Positions 49,897 through 58,922 of a DNA stretch of 64,000 nucleotides are shown one piece after another (the stretch's first letter is position 1; each line of letters starts with the position of its first letter). Origin of the DNA: UBA11740 sp035635855 (GTDB taxonomy: Bacteria > Acidobacteriota > Blastocatellia > Pyrinomonadales > Pyrinomonadaceae); NCBI GenBank assembly GCA_035635855.1, contig DASQAF010000028.1, positions 186,001 to 250,000 of the forward strand. Direction: 5' to 3'. The notes beneath the pieces are model-generated. The model searched no databases. It was not told where the DNA came from and saw only the letters and a list, made by a program, of their open reading frames with translations. The translations under genes and the position numbers were made by a program.

Positions 49897-52166
49897 TAGA
49901 AGAGATCAAAGTAACCATCAACGGCAAAGACTTCCAGGTCGCCAAAGGTGCGCGCCTAATCGATGTGTGCCGCGACCACCAATTCGATATTCCGTCGTTC
50001 TGCTATTACGCCGATCTGGCTTTGCAGGCCTCCTGCCGGATGTGTCTGGTCCGGATCGAGAAGATGCCAAAGCTCCAGACCTCCTGCACGATCATCTGCA
50101 CTGACGGCATGATCGTCACCACGCAGAGCGAAGAGATTGAAAAGGCCCAACGATCGATGCTGGAGTTTCTGCTCGCCAATCATCCACTGGATTGTCCGGT
50201 GTGCGATCGTGGCGGCGAGTGCGAGTTGCAGGAACTAACGTTCGACTGGGGTAACCTTGAAGAACGTTTCATCGAAGAAAAGAATGCCCAGCCCGAAAAA
50301 TACCTGTCGCCGATGGTGGCAAACGATCCGCAGCGCTGCATCCTCTGCAAGCGCTGCACGCGCGTCTGTGACGAATGGATGGGCGAAGACGCGATAGAAG
50401 CCGGCAATCGCGGCTCGAATACAGTCATCGGGACTTACGGAGGTTGGCTCGATTGTTCTCAATGCGGAAATTGTATCGAAGTCTGCCCCACGGGGACCTT
50501 GCTCGACGGAACCTATCGTCACCAGGCCCGGCCCTGGGAACTGACGCAGACCGTTTCAACCTGCACGTATTGTTCGGATGGTTGCCAAATGTCGCTCGGC
50601 TCACGCGGTGGAGAGTTGATGCGAATCGTCGCGCGTGATCGTTATGTCAATGGACTTAACGGAGAGTTCCTGTGCATCAAGGGCCGCTTTGGCCATCCCT
50701 TTGTTAACCATGAGAAGCGAATCCGCACGCCGCTGATTCGTTATAAGAAAGGCGGTCGGCTGATTCCCGCGACCTGGGACGAGGCCATTCGTTTCACCGC
50801 ACAGAAGCTGGACTCGGTCGTGGCCGCTCACGGCGGCAACGCTGTCGCCGTTGTCGGCAGTCCGCGGTTGACCAATGAAGCGCTCTACACGCTGCGAAAA
50901 TTTGCCTCAGAGGTCATCGAAACTGAAAACCTTGCCGTGGCCGACTCGTTTGGCCTTAAACCATTCTTCGACAATCTGGGCGGAAAGCTGGCGACGCATA
51001 GCGACATTCGCTACGCAAAAACGATCGTCCTGATTGGCGGCGAGCCAGAGGAACTGCAGCCGCTGACCGGAAAACAGATTCGCCAGGCGGTACGCAATGG
51101 CGGCGCGAAATTGATTTTGATTAACAGCACGCCTATTCGTTTGCGCGAACAGGCTTCGCAGTTTGTTCACGTCCGGCAGGGAACAGAAGACGCGGCGGTG
51201 CTTGCACTATTCGACAATTCAAATGACGAGCTGGCAGTGCGCAAACTCGGAGTTGCAGCGCGCGAGCTTGAATCCGTTCGCCAGGCTATCGCTGAGACAG
51301 CGGGCGATGTAGTAGTGATGTTTGGCGGAGAGCTAAGCGAAGCAGCTCAAATTGTAGCCGCGCAGCTTCCTTACATTTTTGCCGGCGAAGGACGCCGCGT
51401 GCTGCTGCATCCTTTGCCGCTTTTCAATAACAGCGTCGGAGGCCACGACATGATCAACGGCGCGAAGACCATCACCGATTTGCTGGATGGCGCGGGTACC
51501 TCGATTCATGCACTTTATCTCGCCGGAAGTTTTCTGCCGGAGCACAGTAACCGCAAAGCGGCGTTACAAAACCTCGACTTCCTAATCGTGCAGGAGCTCT
51601 TCGAAACGGACACGACCGCGTATGCGGATGTCGTTCTGCCAGCCGCTTCGTTTGCCGAGATCGACGGAACGTTAACCAACAATGATGGATTTGTTCAGCG
51701 GGTGCGAAAGTCGATTGAGCCGGTGCATCAATCAAGGCCGGACTGGATGATCACGGCGCAACTGGCGAAAGAGCTTGGTGTTGATTTTGGTTTCGACGCG
51801 TCCACGAGCGCGGTTTTTCGAGAGATCGCCGAACGTGTTTCGGCCTACGCGAACTTGCGCTATCCGCTCTTGAAAGACGAGAGCCGGCCGATTCAGGTCA
51901 AGCATGCAATCGCCGAAAGCAAAGATCTTGCGAAGGAAGTCGAGACGATTCGTCGCGCAGTTAAAGAGCTTAGCGACGACGGTGTGAAAATTGGCGAGAC
52001 GCCAAGAGTCGGTCATGAACTGTTTAAGCTGGGAACTCTGACAGACAAGGTGCCGCAGTTTCATCTACTGGCTGCGGGTAATCAGAGGCCCGAGACGTTT
52101 GCGATTTCCCCGCTCTACCAGATCACGATTGATGATGACCTTAAGCGGGAGCGAGTAGCGGTGTGA
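49887..52166 (+). CDS. nuoG: NADH-quinone oxidoreductase subunit G
   Basis: 759 residues. The N-terminal [2Fe-2S] ferredoxin domain has CYYADLALQASCRMCLVRIE, then the His-Cys site (ANHPLDCPVCDRGGECELQ) and two [4Fe-4S] motifs CILCKRCTRVCDE and CSQCGNCIEVCPTG. A molybdopterin oxidoreductase-type domain follows (CTYCSDGCQMSLGSRGG). It lies in the peripheral arm with NuoE and NuoF. Its start codon lies inside the preceding palindrome. Confidence 0.96.
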   Translation: MTQLEEIKVTINGKDFQVAKGARLIDVCRDHQFDIPSFCYYADLALQASCRMCLVRIEKMPKLQTSCTIICTDGMIVTTQSEEIEKAQRSMLEFLLANHPLDCPVCDRGGECELQELTFDWGNLEERFIEEKNAQPEKYLSPMVANDPQRCILCKRCTRVCDEWMGEDAIEAGNRGSNTVIGTYGGWLDCSQCGNCIEVCPTGTLLDGTYRHQARPWELTQTVSTCTYCSDGCQMSLGSRGGELMRIVARDRYVNGLNGEFLCIKGRFGHPFVNHEKRIRTPLIRYKKGGRLIPATWDEAIRFTAQKLDSVVAAHGGNAVAVVGSPRLTNEALYTLRKFASEVIETENLAVADSFGLKPFFDNLGGKLATHSDIRYAKTIVLIGGEPEELQPLTGKQIRQAVRNGGAKLILINSTPIRLREQASQFVHVRQGTEDAAVLALFDNSNDELAVRKLGVAARELESVRQAIAETAGDVVVMFGGELSEAAQIVAAQLPYIFAGEGRRVLLHPLPLFNNSVGGHDMINGAKTITDLLDGAGTSIHALYLAGSFLPEHSNRKAALQNLDFLIVQELFETDTTAYADVVLPAASFAEIDGTLTNNDGFVQRVRKSIEPVHQSRPDWMITAQLAKELGVDFGFDASTSAVFREIAERVSAYANLRYPLLKDESRPIQVKHAIAESKDLAKEVETIRRAVKELSDDGVKIGETPRVGHELFKLGTLTDKVPQFHLLAAGNQRPETFAISPLYQITIDDDLKRERVAV

Positions 52167-52280
52167 ATTGACTCATTGATCCATTGATCCATTGATTCAT
52201 TGCGCCTGTCGACAGGTCGACAGATCAGGCATTCTCGACCTGATGGATCAGTGAATGGATCAATGAGTCAATGAGTCAAT
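52167..52280. repeat. Palindrome nuoG-nuoH, ATTGATTCATTG family
   Basis: Left arm 52167-52202 and right arm 52241-52280 pair imperfectly, with a middle segment carrying CGACAGGTCGACAG. It runs from just after the nuoG stop codon to the nuoH start codon. Confidence 0.8.
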
Positions 52281-53364
52281 GGTTCTGATGGACGATCTAA
52301 TACATGTTGCCTGGCTGCTGGCCGGCATCCTTGTCGCCTTCACGGTGGTGATGACGATGGTCGCGTACACGGTGCTCGCCGAACGCCGCGTGCTCGGTTT
52401 CATCCAGGGCCGTCTGGGGCCGAACCGCGTCGGCCCGGGCGGATTTCTGCAACCGCTCGCCGACTTGCTCAAATTCATCTTCAAAGAAGATATCGTTCCT
52501 GATAAGTCTACTCGGTTCGTTTACTTCCTGGCTCCGGTCATCGCCACGACTGCCGCGCTGATGACGATTGTGGTTTACCCCTTCGGGCCAGAGATACACC
52601 TGCCGATTATCAATAAGACGATTCCGCTCGTGGTTACTCGTTTTGATGTGGCGTTGCTGTACGTGCTCGGCGTCACTTCAGTCGGAGTCTATGGCATCGC
52701 CCTCGCGGGCTGGTCGTCGAATAACAAGTACAGTTTGATGGGCGGGCTCCGTTCTTCCGCGCAGATGATCTCGTACGAACTGGCGCTGGGACTTGGACTG
52801 ATCGGGGTTATCCTCCAGTCAGGCACGCTCGACCTCTACAGCATTGTCGAACAACAGGCGGGGCACCTGGGCGTTACCGGCTGGAATCTGATCTGGGCAC
52901 AGCCGCTCGGCTTTCTGATCTATCTGATTGCGGCGATCGCCGAAACCAATCGCGTGCCTTTCGATCTTCCTGAAGCTGAGACTGAACTGGTCGCCGGGTT
53001 TCACACTGAGTACAGCGCGATGAAGTTTGCGCTGTTCTTTCTGGCTGAATACGTCAACATGTTCACCGTTTCGATGCTGGCGACGACGCTGTTCCTCGGC
53101 GGCTGGAACGGGCCGTTCATTCATCAACTCCCGTGGCTGGGTGTGTTCTACTTCTTCGGCAAAGTGATTCTGTTTCTTTTCCTTTATATCTGGCTGCGCG
53201 GGACGCTGCCGCGCTTTCGCTTCGATCAGTTGATGAATTTTGGCTGGAAGTTTCTGGTCCCCCTGGCAATCATCAATATCTTCTTGACCGCAACGCTTCA
53301 GTGGTCGGGCGCGTTGGATTACGTGAATAAGTTTTTGAAGACATCGGTAGGTTGGGGAGGGTGA
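52279..53364 (+). CDS. nuoH: NADH-quinone oxidoreductase subunit H
   Basis: 361 residues with about eight membrane helices. It forms the quinone entry and couples electron and proton flow. The conserved loops RLGPNRVGPGGFLQPLADLL and FKEDIVPDKS, and the acidic EAETELVAGFHTEYSAMKFA, are intact. ATG 52279 lies at the edge of the repeat; an ATG at 52288 (MDDLIHV) is an alternative. nuoI would be expected next but is absent. Confidence 0.96.
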   Translation: MVLMDDLIHVAWLLAGILVAFTVVMTMVAYTVLAERRVLGFIQGRLGPNRVGPGGFLQPLADLLKFIFKEDIVPDKSTRFVYFLAPVIATTAALMTIVVYPFGPEIHLPIINKTIPLVVTRFDVALLYVLGVTSVGVYGIALAGWSSNNKYSLMGGLRSSAQMISYELALGLGLIGVILQSGTLDLYSIVEQQAGHLGVTGWNLIWAQPLGFLIYLIAAIAETNRVPFDLPEAETELVAGFHTEYSAMKFALFFLAEYVNMFTVSMLATTLFLGGWNGPFIHQLPWLGVFYFFGKVILFLFLYIWLRGTLPRFRFDQLMNFGWKFLVPLAIINIFLTATLQWSGALDYVNKFLKTSVGWGG

Positions 53365-53368
53365 TTTC

Positions 53369-53443
53369 CTCCGTGCTCTCGGTGCCTCCCTGGTGGGCTT
53401 TGCTTGAAACTAAATTCACCACGGATGCACGGAGAACACAGAG
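53369..53443. repeat. Palindrome nuoH-nuoJ, CACAGAG family
   Basis: CTCCGTGCTCTCGGTGCC plus TCCCTGGTGG at 53369-53396 pairs imperfectly with CACCACGGATGCACGGAGA plus ACACAGAG at 53417-53443. It lies where nuoI is usually found. Confidence 0.75.
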
Positions 53444-53452
53444 ACATAAACA

Positions 53453-54118
53453 GTGGTCGCACTTCTTTTCATTTTGTTTGCCGGCATGGCAATTGGTTGC
53501 GCGGTTTCGATGGTGGCGCAGCGTAATCCCCTCTACGGCGCCATCTCGCTGATCGGCGTCTTTATCTCGCTGGCGTGTTTGTATGTGACATTGGCCGCAC
53601 CATTCATTGCCGCGGTGCAGGTCATTGTCTATGCCGGCGCGATTATGGTGCTGGTCGTCTTCGTCATTATGTTGCTCAACGTCGAGGAGGAAGAACGGCC
53701 GACCCGTTTGCGATCGCTGGTTCCGATAGCCGTAGTGCTGGCTGCCGTTCTATTCGCCGAAGCCGCCTTTATCATTTATTTCGTGCAAGCATCGCCGTCG
53801 ACGCCGACTCGGAATATCTCAGATGTCGGCCTGACGTCCTCGATCGGAGCGGGATTGTTTACGACTTACCTGTTGCCTTTCGAAATCACTTCGATCCTTT
53901 TGTTGATGGCAGTGGTTGGCGCCATGACGCTGGCACGGACCGGTGGCTTATTGCCTCCGCGCGCGGTCGTCGTCCCCGGCCATCAGGTCTTGGCCAGGGA
54001 CGTCCTGGATCCGCGGGCCGTAAATGAGCCGGAGCCAATCCACGCCCGCAGCACCGCTGAAGTAGAGAAAATTTTGGGCATCGAAGGAGCGCCACACGTG
54101 ACGGACGAAGATTTGTAA
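53453..54118 (+). CDS. nuoJ: NADH-quinone oxidoreductase subunit J
   Basis: 221 residues, GTG start. Five membrane helices (VALLFILFAGMAIGCAVSMV; PLYGAISLIGVFISLACLYV; IAAVQVIVYAGAIMVLVVFV and others). The NuoJ feature YAGAIMVLVVFVIMLLN is present. It has a polar C-terminal extension (EPEPIHARSTAEVEKILGIE). 20 bp ahead of nuoK with no palindrome. Confidence 0.94.
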   Translation: MVALLFILFAGMAIGCAVSMVAQRNPLYGAISLIGVFISLACLYVTLAAPFIAAVQVIVYAGAIMVLVVFVIMLLNVEEEERPTRLRSLVPIAVVLAAVLFAEAAFIIYFVQASPSTPTRNISDVGLTSSIGAGLFTTYLLPFEITSILLLMAVVGAMTLARTGGLLPPRAVVVPGHQVLARDVLDPRAVNEPEPIHARSTAEVEKILGIEGAPHVTDEDL

Positions 54119-54138
54119 GAACCCTGAGTACGAATTCT

Positions 54139-54444
54139 ATGACCCCACAGCTTTCATGGTATCTGGCGCTGTCCGCCGTGCTGTTCACTATTGGAGTGGT
54201 CGGCGTGCTGATCAAGCGCAACGTGATTTCCATGTTCATGTGTATTGAGCTGATGCTCAACGCTGTGAACCTGACGTTCGTGGCCTTCTCGAGTTTCTTT
54301 CGCGACGTTTCGGGCCAGTTGTTTGTTTTCATCGTAATGACCGTCGCAGCTGCGGAAGCAGCCGTGGGTTTGGGAATCATCATTGCCATCTTTCGTAATC
54401 GCGAATCGCTGGATGTGGACGATGCCAGTATTTTAAGGCTTTGA
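54139..54444 (+). CDS. nuoK: NADH-quinone oxidoreductase subunit K
   Basis: 101 residues with three helices. The conserved Glu residues in MCIELMLNAVNLTFVAF and TVAAAEAAVGLGIIIAIFRN are present (proton channel). Start ATG 54139. Confidence 0.96.
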   Translation: MTPQLSWYLALSAVLFTIGVVGVLIKRNVISMFMCIELMLNAVNLTFVAFSSFFRDVSGQLFVFIVMTVAAAEAAVGLGIIIAIFRNRESLDVDDASILRL

Positions 54445-54445
54445 A

Positions 54446-54532
54446 CTTTGTTCTTCGTACTCTGTACTTTGATCTCAATACGCAATTGGCCTTAGACATC
54501 AAAGTACAAAGCACTAAGTACAAAGAACTAGA
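54446..54532. repeat. Palindrome nuoK-nuoL, AGTACAAAG family
   Basis: CTTCGTACTCTGTACTTTGA with flanks (54446-54472) is imperfectly complementary to ATCAAAGTACAAAGCACTAA plus GTACAAAGAACTAG (about 54497-54532), loop about 25 nt. Confidence 0.75.
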
Positions 54533-54544
54533 GCGCACAATTTC

Positions 54545-56704
54545 GTGGGAACAAACAACCTTCTCAGTCTGATCATTTTTGCTCCGCTGGCGGGCGCAGT
54601 CATTAACTGGCTGGTGGGCCGCCGACTGCGCAATGAACGATTTATCGGCGTGGTCGCGTGTGCGTCGGTCGGAATCTCGACACTGATCGCTTTCTATCTC
54701 GCCTTCAAACCAGACGGCGCGTTGCGCGCGACGCAACCGCTGATGGATCACCTCTGGACATGGATTCAGGTCGGCACGTTCCGTGCTGACTTTGGTCTGG
54801 CGATGGATCGTTTGAGTGGGATCTACGCTCTCTTCATCACGTTTGTCGGCTTACTGATTCACATTTTTGCCACCGGCTACATGCATGGCGATCGCGGCTA
54901 CTATCGTTTCTTCGCTTATCTGAACCTGTTCATGTTCGCAATGTTGACCCTGGTGCTGGCGGACAACTTCCTCCTGATGTTTGTCGGCTGGGAGGGCGTG
55001 GGGCTCTGTTCCTACCTCCTGATCGGGTTCTATCTGGACAAAGAAGAAGCAGCCCCGGCGGCCAAGAAGGCTTTCATCGCCAACCGCGTCGGCGATTGGG
55101 GATTCGTGCTGGGATTGATGCTCATCTTCTTCATGACCGGTTCGATTAGTTTTTTTGAGAAGAAGGCCCTCGGGGTTACCAGCGCCCTCACCGCCATCGG
55201 CAATTTGCCTATCGACGGATTTGGCTGGCATGCAATCTTTGCCGGCGGTGTTACCTCGATCGCAGTACTTCTCTTCATTGGCGCGACCGGCAAGAGCGCG
55301 CAGATCCCTTTGTTCGTGTGGCTGCCTGACGCCATGGCCGGGCCCACGCCCGTGTCAGCACTGATTCACGCCGCGACGATGGTGACGGCCGGCGTTTACA
55401 TGGTCGTGCGCTGCTCGGCAATTTATACCCACGCGCCCACGGCAATGTTCATCGTGGCAATCGTCGGCGCGGCCACCGCTTTGTTTGCAGCGACCATCGG
55501 CATTGCGCAAAACGATATTAAGAAGGTCCTCGCTTACTCGACCATTTCGCAGCTTGGATACATGTTCCTGGCCTGCGGCATGGGAGCATTTGTGGCGGCC
55601 ATCCTTCATGTGATGACGCATGCGTTTTTCAAAGCGCAGTTGTTCCTGGGTTCGGGCTCGGTCATTCATGGGATGCATCACGAGCAGGACATGCGGCGCA
55701 TGGGCGGATTGCGCAAGTACATGCCGATCACCTGGCTGACGATGTGCGCGGGTTGGTTGGCAATCTGCGGCGTGCCGATCTTTGCCGGCTTCTTTTCGAA
55801 AGATGAGATTCTTTGGAAGACCTGGAGCGGACAGATCGCCGGCGCTCCACCCGCGTTAGGAAAAGCCTTGTGGTTCATCGGAGCAGTGACGGCGCTGTTA
55901 ACCGCGATCTATATGACGCGCTTGATGGTCATGACGTTTTGGGGAAACGAACGCTTTCGCGAAAAGACGATCGAAGATTCCCATGGACACGGCAGCCATG
56001 GAGCGCACACACCGCACGAATCGCCGTGGACGATGACTATTCCGCTGATCGTACTCGCAGTGCTGTCGACCATCGGTGGGCTGGTCGGCGTCCCCTACGC
56101 GCTCAGCTCGCTAACCGGTGGTCACCCGGAGAACTACTTCGAGCGAACGCTCGAGCCCGCCGTAAACAGCGTTCCCGGTGAAGAGACGAATGCGGGCCAA
56201 GGCACAGCAGAGTTGCATTGGCTCACGCCCCCGCCGCAAGAGGTCGATGGCAAGCCCGCGTTCGCGCCGGCTAAAAGAAGCGAAGCTGAGGCGGTTCACG
56301 GTCCGGCGGAAATTTCGCAGGAGCGCCTTTTTACATTGATCTCGATCATGGTTGCTATCACCGGCATCGGTATTGGTTGGGTAATGTTCCAGAAGCAGCC
56401 GCTGCGTCAGATGCCGCGCCTGCTTGAGCACAAGTACTATGTCGATGAGATCTACGACGCGGCAGTGATCCAACCCATTCTGGTCATATCGCGTGAAGGT
56501 TTGTGGAAGCTGTTCGACATTGGCGTCATTGATGGCTTAATTCACAGCCTGGGGCGCACGGTCGTGAATCTGGGCCGGACGATTCGTCACATGCAGCTTG
56601 GTTTTGTGCGCGGTTATGCGGCGATCATTTTGGCCGGCGCGTTGATTATCATCGGTTATTTCGCCTACAGCGGTGCGCACGTTTTGAGGTTCTTGGTGAA
56701 GTAA
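54545..56704 (+). CDS. nuoL: NADH-quinone oxidoreductase subunit L
   Basis: 719 residues, the distal antiporter-like subunit. The helix block with GWEGVGLCSYLLIGFY, SAQIPLFVWLPDAMAGPTPV and AATMVTAGVYMVVRCS is typical, as is the later STISQLGYMFLACGMGAF. GTG start at 54545 without an obvious ribosome site. A long C-terminal part includes a His-rich stretch (DSHGHGSHGAHTPHESPW). Confidence 0.95.
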   Translation: MGTNNLLSLIIFAPLAGAVINWLVGRRLRNERFIGVVACASVGISTLIAFYLAFKPDGALRATQPLMDHLWTWIQVGTFRADFGLAMDRLSGIYALFITFVGLLIHIFATGYMHGDRGYYRFFAYLNLFMFAMLTLVLADNFLLMFVGWEGVGLCSYLLIGFYLDKEEAAPAAKKAFIANRVGDWGFVLGLMLIFFMTGSISFFEKKALGVTSALTAIGNLPIDGFGWHAIFAGGVTSIAVLLFIGATGKSAQIPLFVWLPDAMAGPTPVSALIHAATMVTAGVYMVVRCSAIYTHAPTAMFIVAIVGAATALFAATIGIAQNDIKKVLAYSTISQLGYMFLACGMGAFVAAILHVMTHAFFKAQLFLGSGSVIHGMHHEQDMRRMGGLRKYMPITWLTMCAGWLAICGVPIFAGFFSKDEILWKTWSGQIAGAPPALGKALWFIGAVTALLTAIYMTRLMVMTFWGNERFREKTIEDSHGHGSHGAHTPHESPWTMTIPLIVLAVLSTIGGLVGVPYALSSLTGGHPENYFERTLEPAVNSVPGEETNAGQGTAELHWLTPPPQEVDGKPAFAPAKRSEAEAVHGPAEISQERLFTLISIMVAITGIGIGWVMFQKQPLRQMPRLLEHKYYVDEIYDAAVIQPILVISREGLWKLFDIGVIDGLIHSLGRTVVNLGRTIRHMQLGFVRGYAAIILAGALIIIGYFAYSGAHVLRFLVK

Positions 56705-56707
56705 ATT

Positions 56708-56754
56708 CTCTGTGTCCTCTGTGGTAAATGTTTTTCACCACAGAGGACACAGAG
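56708..56754. repeat. Perfect 18-bp hairpin nuoL-nuoM, CACAGAG family
   Basis: CTCTGTGTCCTCTGTGGT (56708-56725) and ACCACAGAGGACACAGAG (56737-56754) are perfect reverse complements, loop 11 nt. It is the cleanest hairpin of the operon. Confidence 0.9.
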
Positions 56755-56769
56755 GAAACACACAGAGGC

Positions 56770-58347
56770 ATGCAAGGTCATCTACTCACAATTCTGATTC
56801 TTCTGCCCGTCATCGGCGCGGCGACGACGATTGCGTACAGCTTCACGCCCGGCGCGCGCGAGTCGCATCATCGTTGGATCGCCCTCGGATTTACAACGGT
56901 TACATTTATCGCTTCGCTCCTTCTGATTCAGGGCGCCGGTGGCGGCCTGGCGGCTTTTCGCTTCGCAGAGAATTATCCGTGGATCGCGGCGATAGGGGCA
57001 CGTTATCACCTCGGGGTCGACGGCATCAGCCTCTGGCTGGTTCTGCTGACTACGCTGCTGATGCCTATAGCAGTGCTCTCGAGCTGGACTGCGGTCCAGA
57101 AGCGGCAGCTAACTTACTACGTGCTGATGCTTCTGCTCGAGTCAGCCATGATTGGCGTATTTGTCTCGGTCGATCTACTACTTTTCTATCTCTTCTTCGA
57201 AGCCTCTCTGATACCGATGTTTTTCCTGATCGGCATTTGGGGTGGTGAGCGGCGAATCTATGCGGCGGTCAAATTCTTCATCTATACGGCCGTGGGCTCG
57301 CTGTTAATGCTGGTCGGGATTATCGCCCTCTATTTTATTCACCAGACCGCGACCGGGATCGGCACTTTTGACTATGCCGTTCTCAGCGAGACGCTGAGAA
57401 CACAAGCCCTGATTTCACCTCGCGCGGAATTTTGGCTGTTCCTGGCTTTTGCGTTGGCCTTCTGCATTAAGGTGCCGTTATGGCCGCTGCACACGTGGCT
57501 GCCCGACGCGCACACCGAAGCGCCAACTGCGGGCTCAGTGATCCTGGCGGGCGTACTCTTGAAGATGGGCACCTATGGATTGCTGCGATTCAATTTCGGG
57601 TTGTTCCCGAACGCGTCGCGCCAATTCGCGCCGGTGATGATTACGCTCGCCGTGATTGGCATCATCTATGGCGCGCTGGTGGCGATGGTGCAACCGGACG
57701 TCAAACGTCTGGTCGCTTATTCATCAGTTAGCCACATGGGTTTTGTCGTGCTCGGCTTGTTTTCATTTACCGAGCAGGGCATGCAGGGCGCGCTCTATCA
57801 AATGCTGAGTCACGGCGTCTCAACCGGCGCGCTGTTTCTTTTCGTCGGCATGATTTATGAACGCCGCCACACGCGGATGATTTCAGATTTTGGCGGGCTG
57901 GCTCGACCGATGCCCTGGTTCTCAGCGCTGTTTGTAATCGCGTCGCTTTCATCAATCGGGTTGCCATTCCTGAACGGGTTTGTCGGCGAGTTTTTGATCA
58001 TGCTGGGCGCCTGGACCTCGGTCGCGGTCCGGCATGCATGGATCGTCACGATGCTCGCCGGCACGGGGGTAATCTGGGCGGCCGTGTACATGCTCTGGAT
58101 GCTGCAACGCGTGGTGTTCGGAACCAAAACCAGTGAAGCCAACGCCTCTTTACCGGATCTGAACGCGCGCGAACTGGCGCTGGTGCTGCCGCTGGTTGCT
58201 TTGATGCTGTTCATGGGCGTTTATCCGGGTCCGTTTCTAAACCGCTCGCGCGCCAGCATTGAAGCAGCACGACGATTCGTGATCAATCCACGCGCCGGGT
58301 CCGCTTTAGATGTCGCCACGAAGACCAGTCAGGAGACTTCTCGATAA
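56770..58347 (+). CDS. nuoM: NADH-quinone oxidoreductase subunit M
   Basis: 525 residues from ATG 56770 (MQGHLLTILILLPVIGA). A frame from 56728 would add 14 residues encoded by the repeat (TTEDTEETHR). The helix motifs VPLWPLHTWLPDAHTEAPTA and VKRLVAYSSVSHMGFVVLGL are characteristic of the proton-pumping subunit. 8 bp before the thioredoxin-like gene. Confidence 0.95.
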   Translation: MQGHLLTILILLPVIGAATTIAYSFTPGARESHHRWIALGFTTVTFIASLLLIQGAGGGLAAFRFAENYPWIAAIGARYHLGVDGISLWLVLLTTLLMPIAVLSSWTAVQKRQLTYYVLMLLLESAMIGVFVSVDLLLFYLFFEASLIPMFFLIGIWGGERRIYAAVKFFIYTAVGSLLMLVGIIALYFIHQTATGIGTFDYAVLSETLRTQALISPRAEFWLFLAFALAFCIKVPLWPLHTWLPDAHTEAPTAGSVILAGVLLKMGTYGLLRFNFGLFPNASRQFAPVMITLAVIGIIYGALVAMVQPDVKRLVAYSSVSHMGFVVLGLFSFTEQGMQGALYQMLSHGVSTGALFLFVGMIYERRHTRMISDFGGLARPMPWFSALFVIASLSSIGLPFLNGFVGEFLIMLGAWTSVAVRHAWIVTMLAGTGVIWAAVYMLWMLQRVVFGTKTSEANASLPDLNARELALVLPLVALMLFMGVYPGPFLNRSRASIEAARRFVINPRAGSALDVATKTSQETSR

Positions 58348-58355
58348 AGTCGATT

Positions 58356-58919
58356 ATGAAAACGCGTTTGCATCGTCGAACTTTTTCGATCGCGTTGTTC
58401 GCGATTGGGTTTCTCTGCGTCTTTAGTCATCCGGCTTCAGGGCAGATAAAGACGACGGTAGCAGAACCGACCATGAAATTGCAGGGACTGGACGGCAAGG
58501 TTTATGACATGGCTGATCAGCGCGGCAGCGTTGTGCTGGTCTCGTTCGGCGCCACCTGGTGCGCGCCATGCACCACCGAATTACGCGCGCTGGAAGAACT
58601 GCTGACTGAGTATCGGGACAAGCCGGTAAAGTTTTTCTGGGTCAGCGTCGAGCGGCCGGAAGAAGTCTCCAACAGCGCCCTGAAGCGTTATGCGAAAGAA
58701 CGGAAGGTAAGTTTTCCGGTTTTGCGCGACACGGCGAAAATGGTTTTTCTCCAGTTTTCGCCAAGAGTGCGCCTGCCGATGATCGTTTTGCTCGGTAAGG
58801 ATGGAAAGGTTGACGGGCCCGTCCAGTTCGGCATGCGTTCCCCCGCTGAGGCCTACAAGGCGGATATGCGGGCAAGGCTGAATAAACTATTAAGAGCAGG
58901 CTCTGAGCCTGATCGGTGA
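58356..58919 (+). CDS. TlpA-like thioredoxin-fold protein, inside the nuo operon
   Basis: 187 residues. A signal peptide or membrane anchor (FSIALFAIGFLCVFSHPASG) is followed by a thioredoxin-like domain with CAPC in SFGATWCAPCTTELRALEEL, then the thioredoxin cis-Pro region in SPRVRLPMIVLLGKDGKVDG. It is expected to act in the periplasm on disulfides or cytochrome maturation. The 8-bp and 3-bp gaps to nuoM and nuoN show it is embedded in the operon. A direct role in complex I is not established. Confidence 0.88.
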   Translation: MKTRLHRRTFSIALFAIGFLCVFSHPASGQIKTTVAEPTMKLQGLDGKVYDMADQRGSVVLVSFGATWCAPCTTELRALEELLTEYRDKPVKFFWVSVERPEEVSNSALKRYAKERKVSFPVLRDTAKMVFLQFSPRVRLPMIVLLGKDGKVDGPVQFGMRSPAEAYKADMRARLNKLLRAGSEPDR

Positions 58920-58922
58920 GCA

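Noticed and set aside
56728..56769. N-terminal extension of nuoM (TTEDTEETHR)
   Set aside because: Encoded by the CACAGAG repeat; ATG 56770 starts the normal protein.
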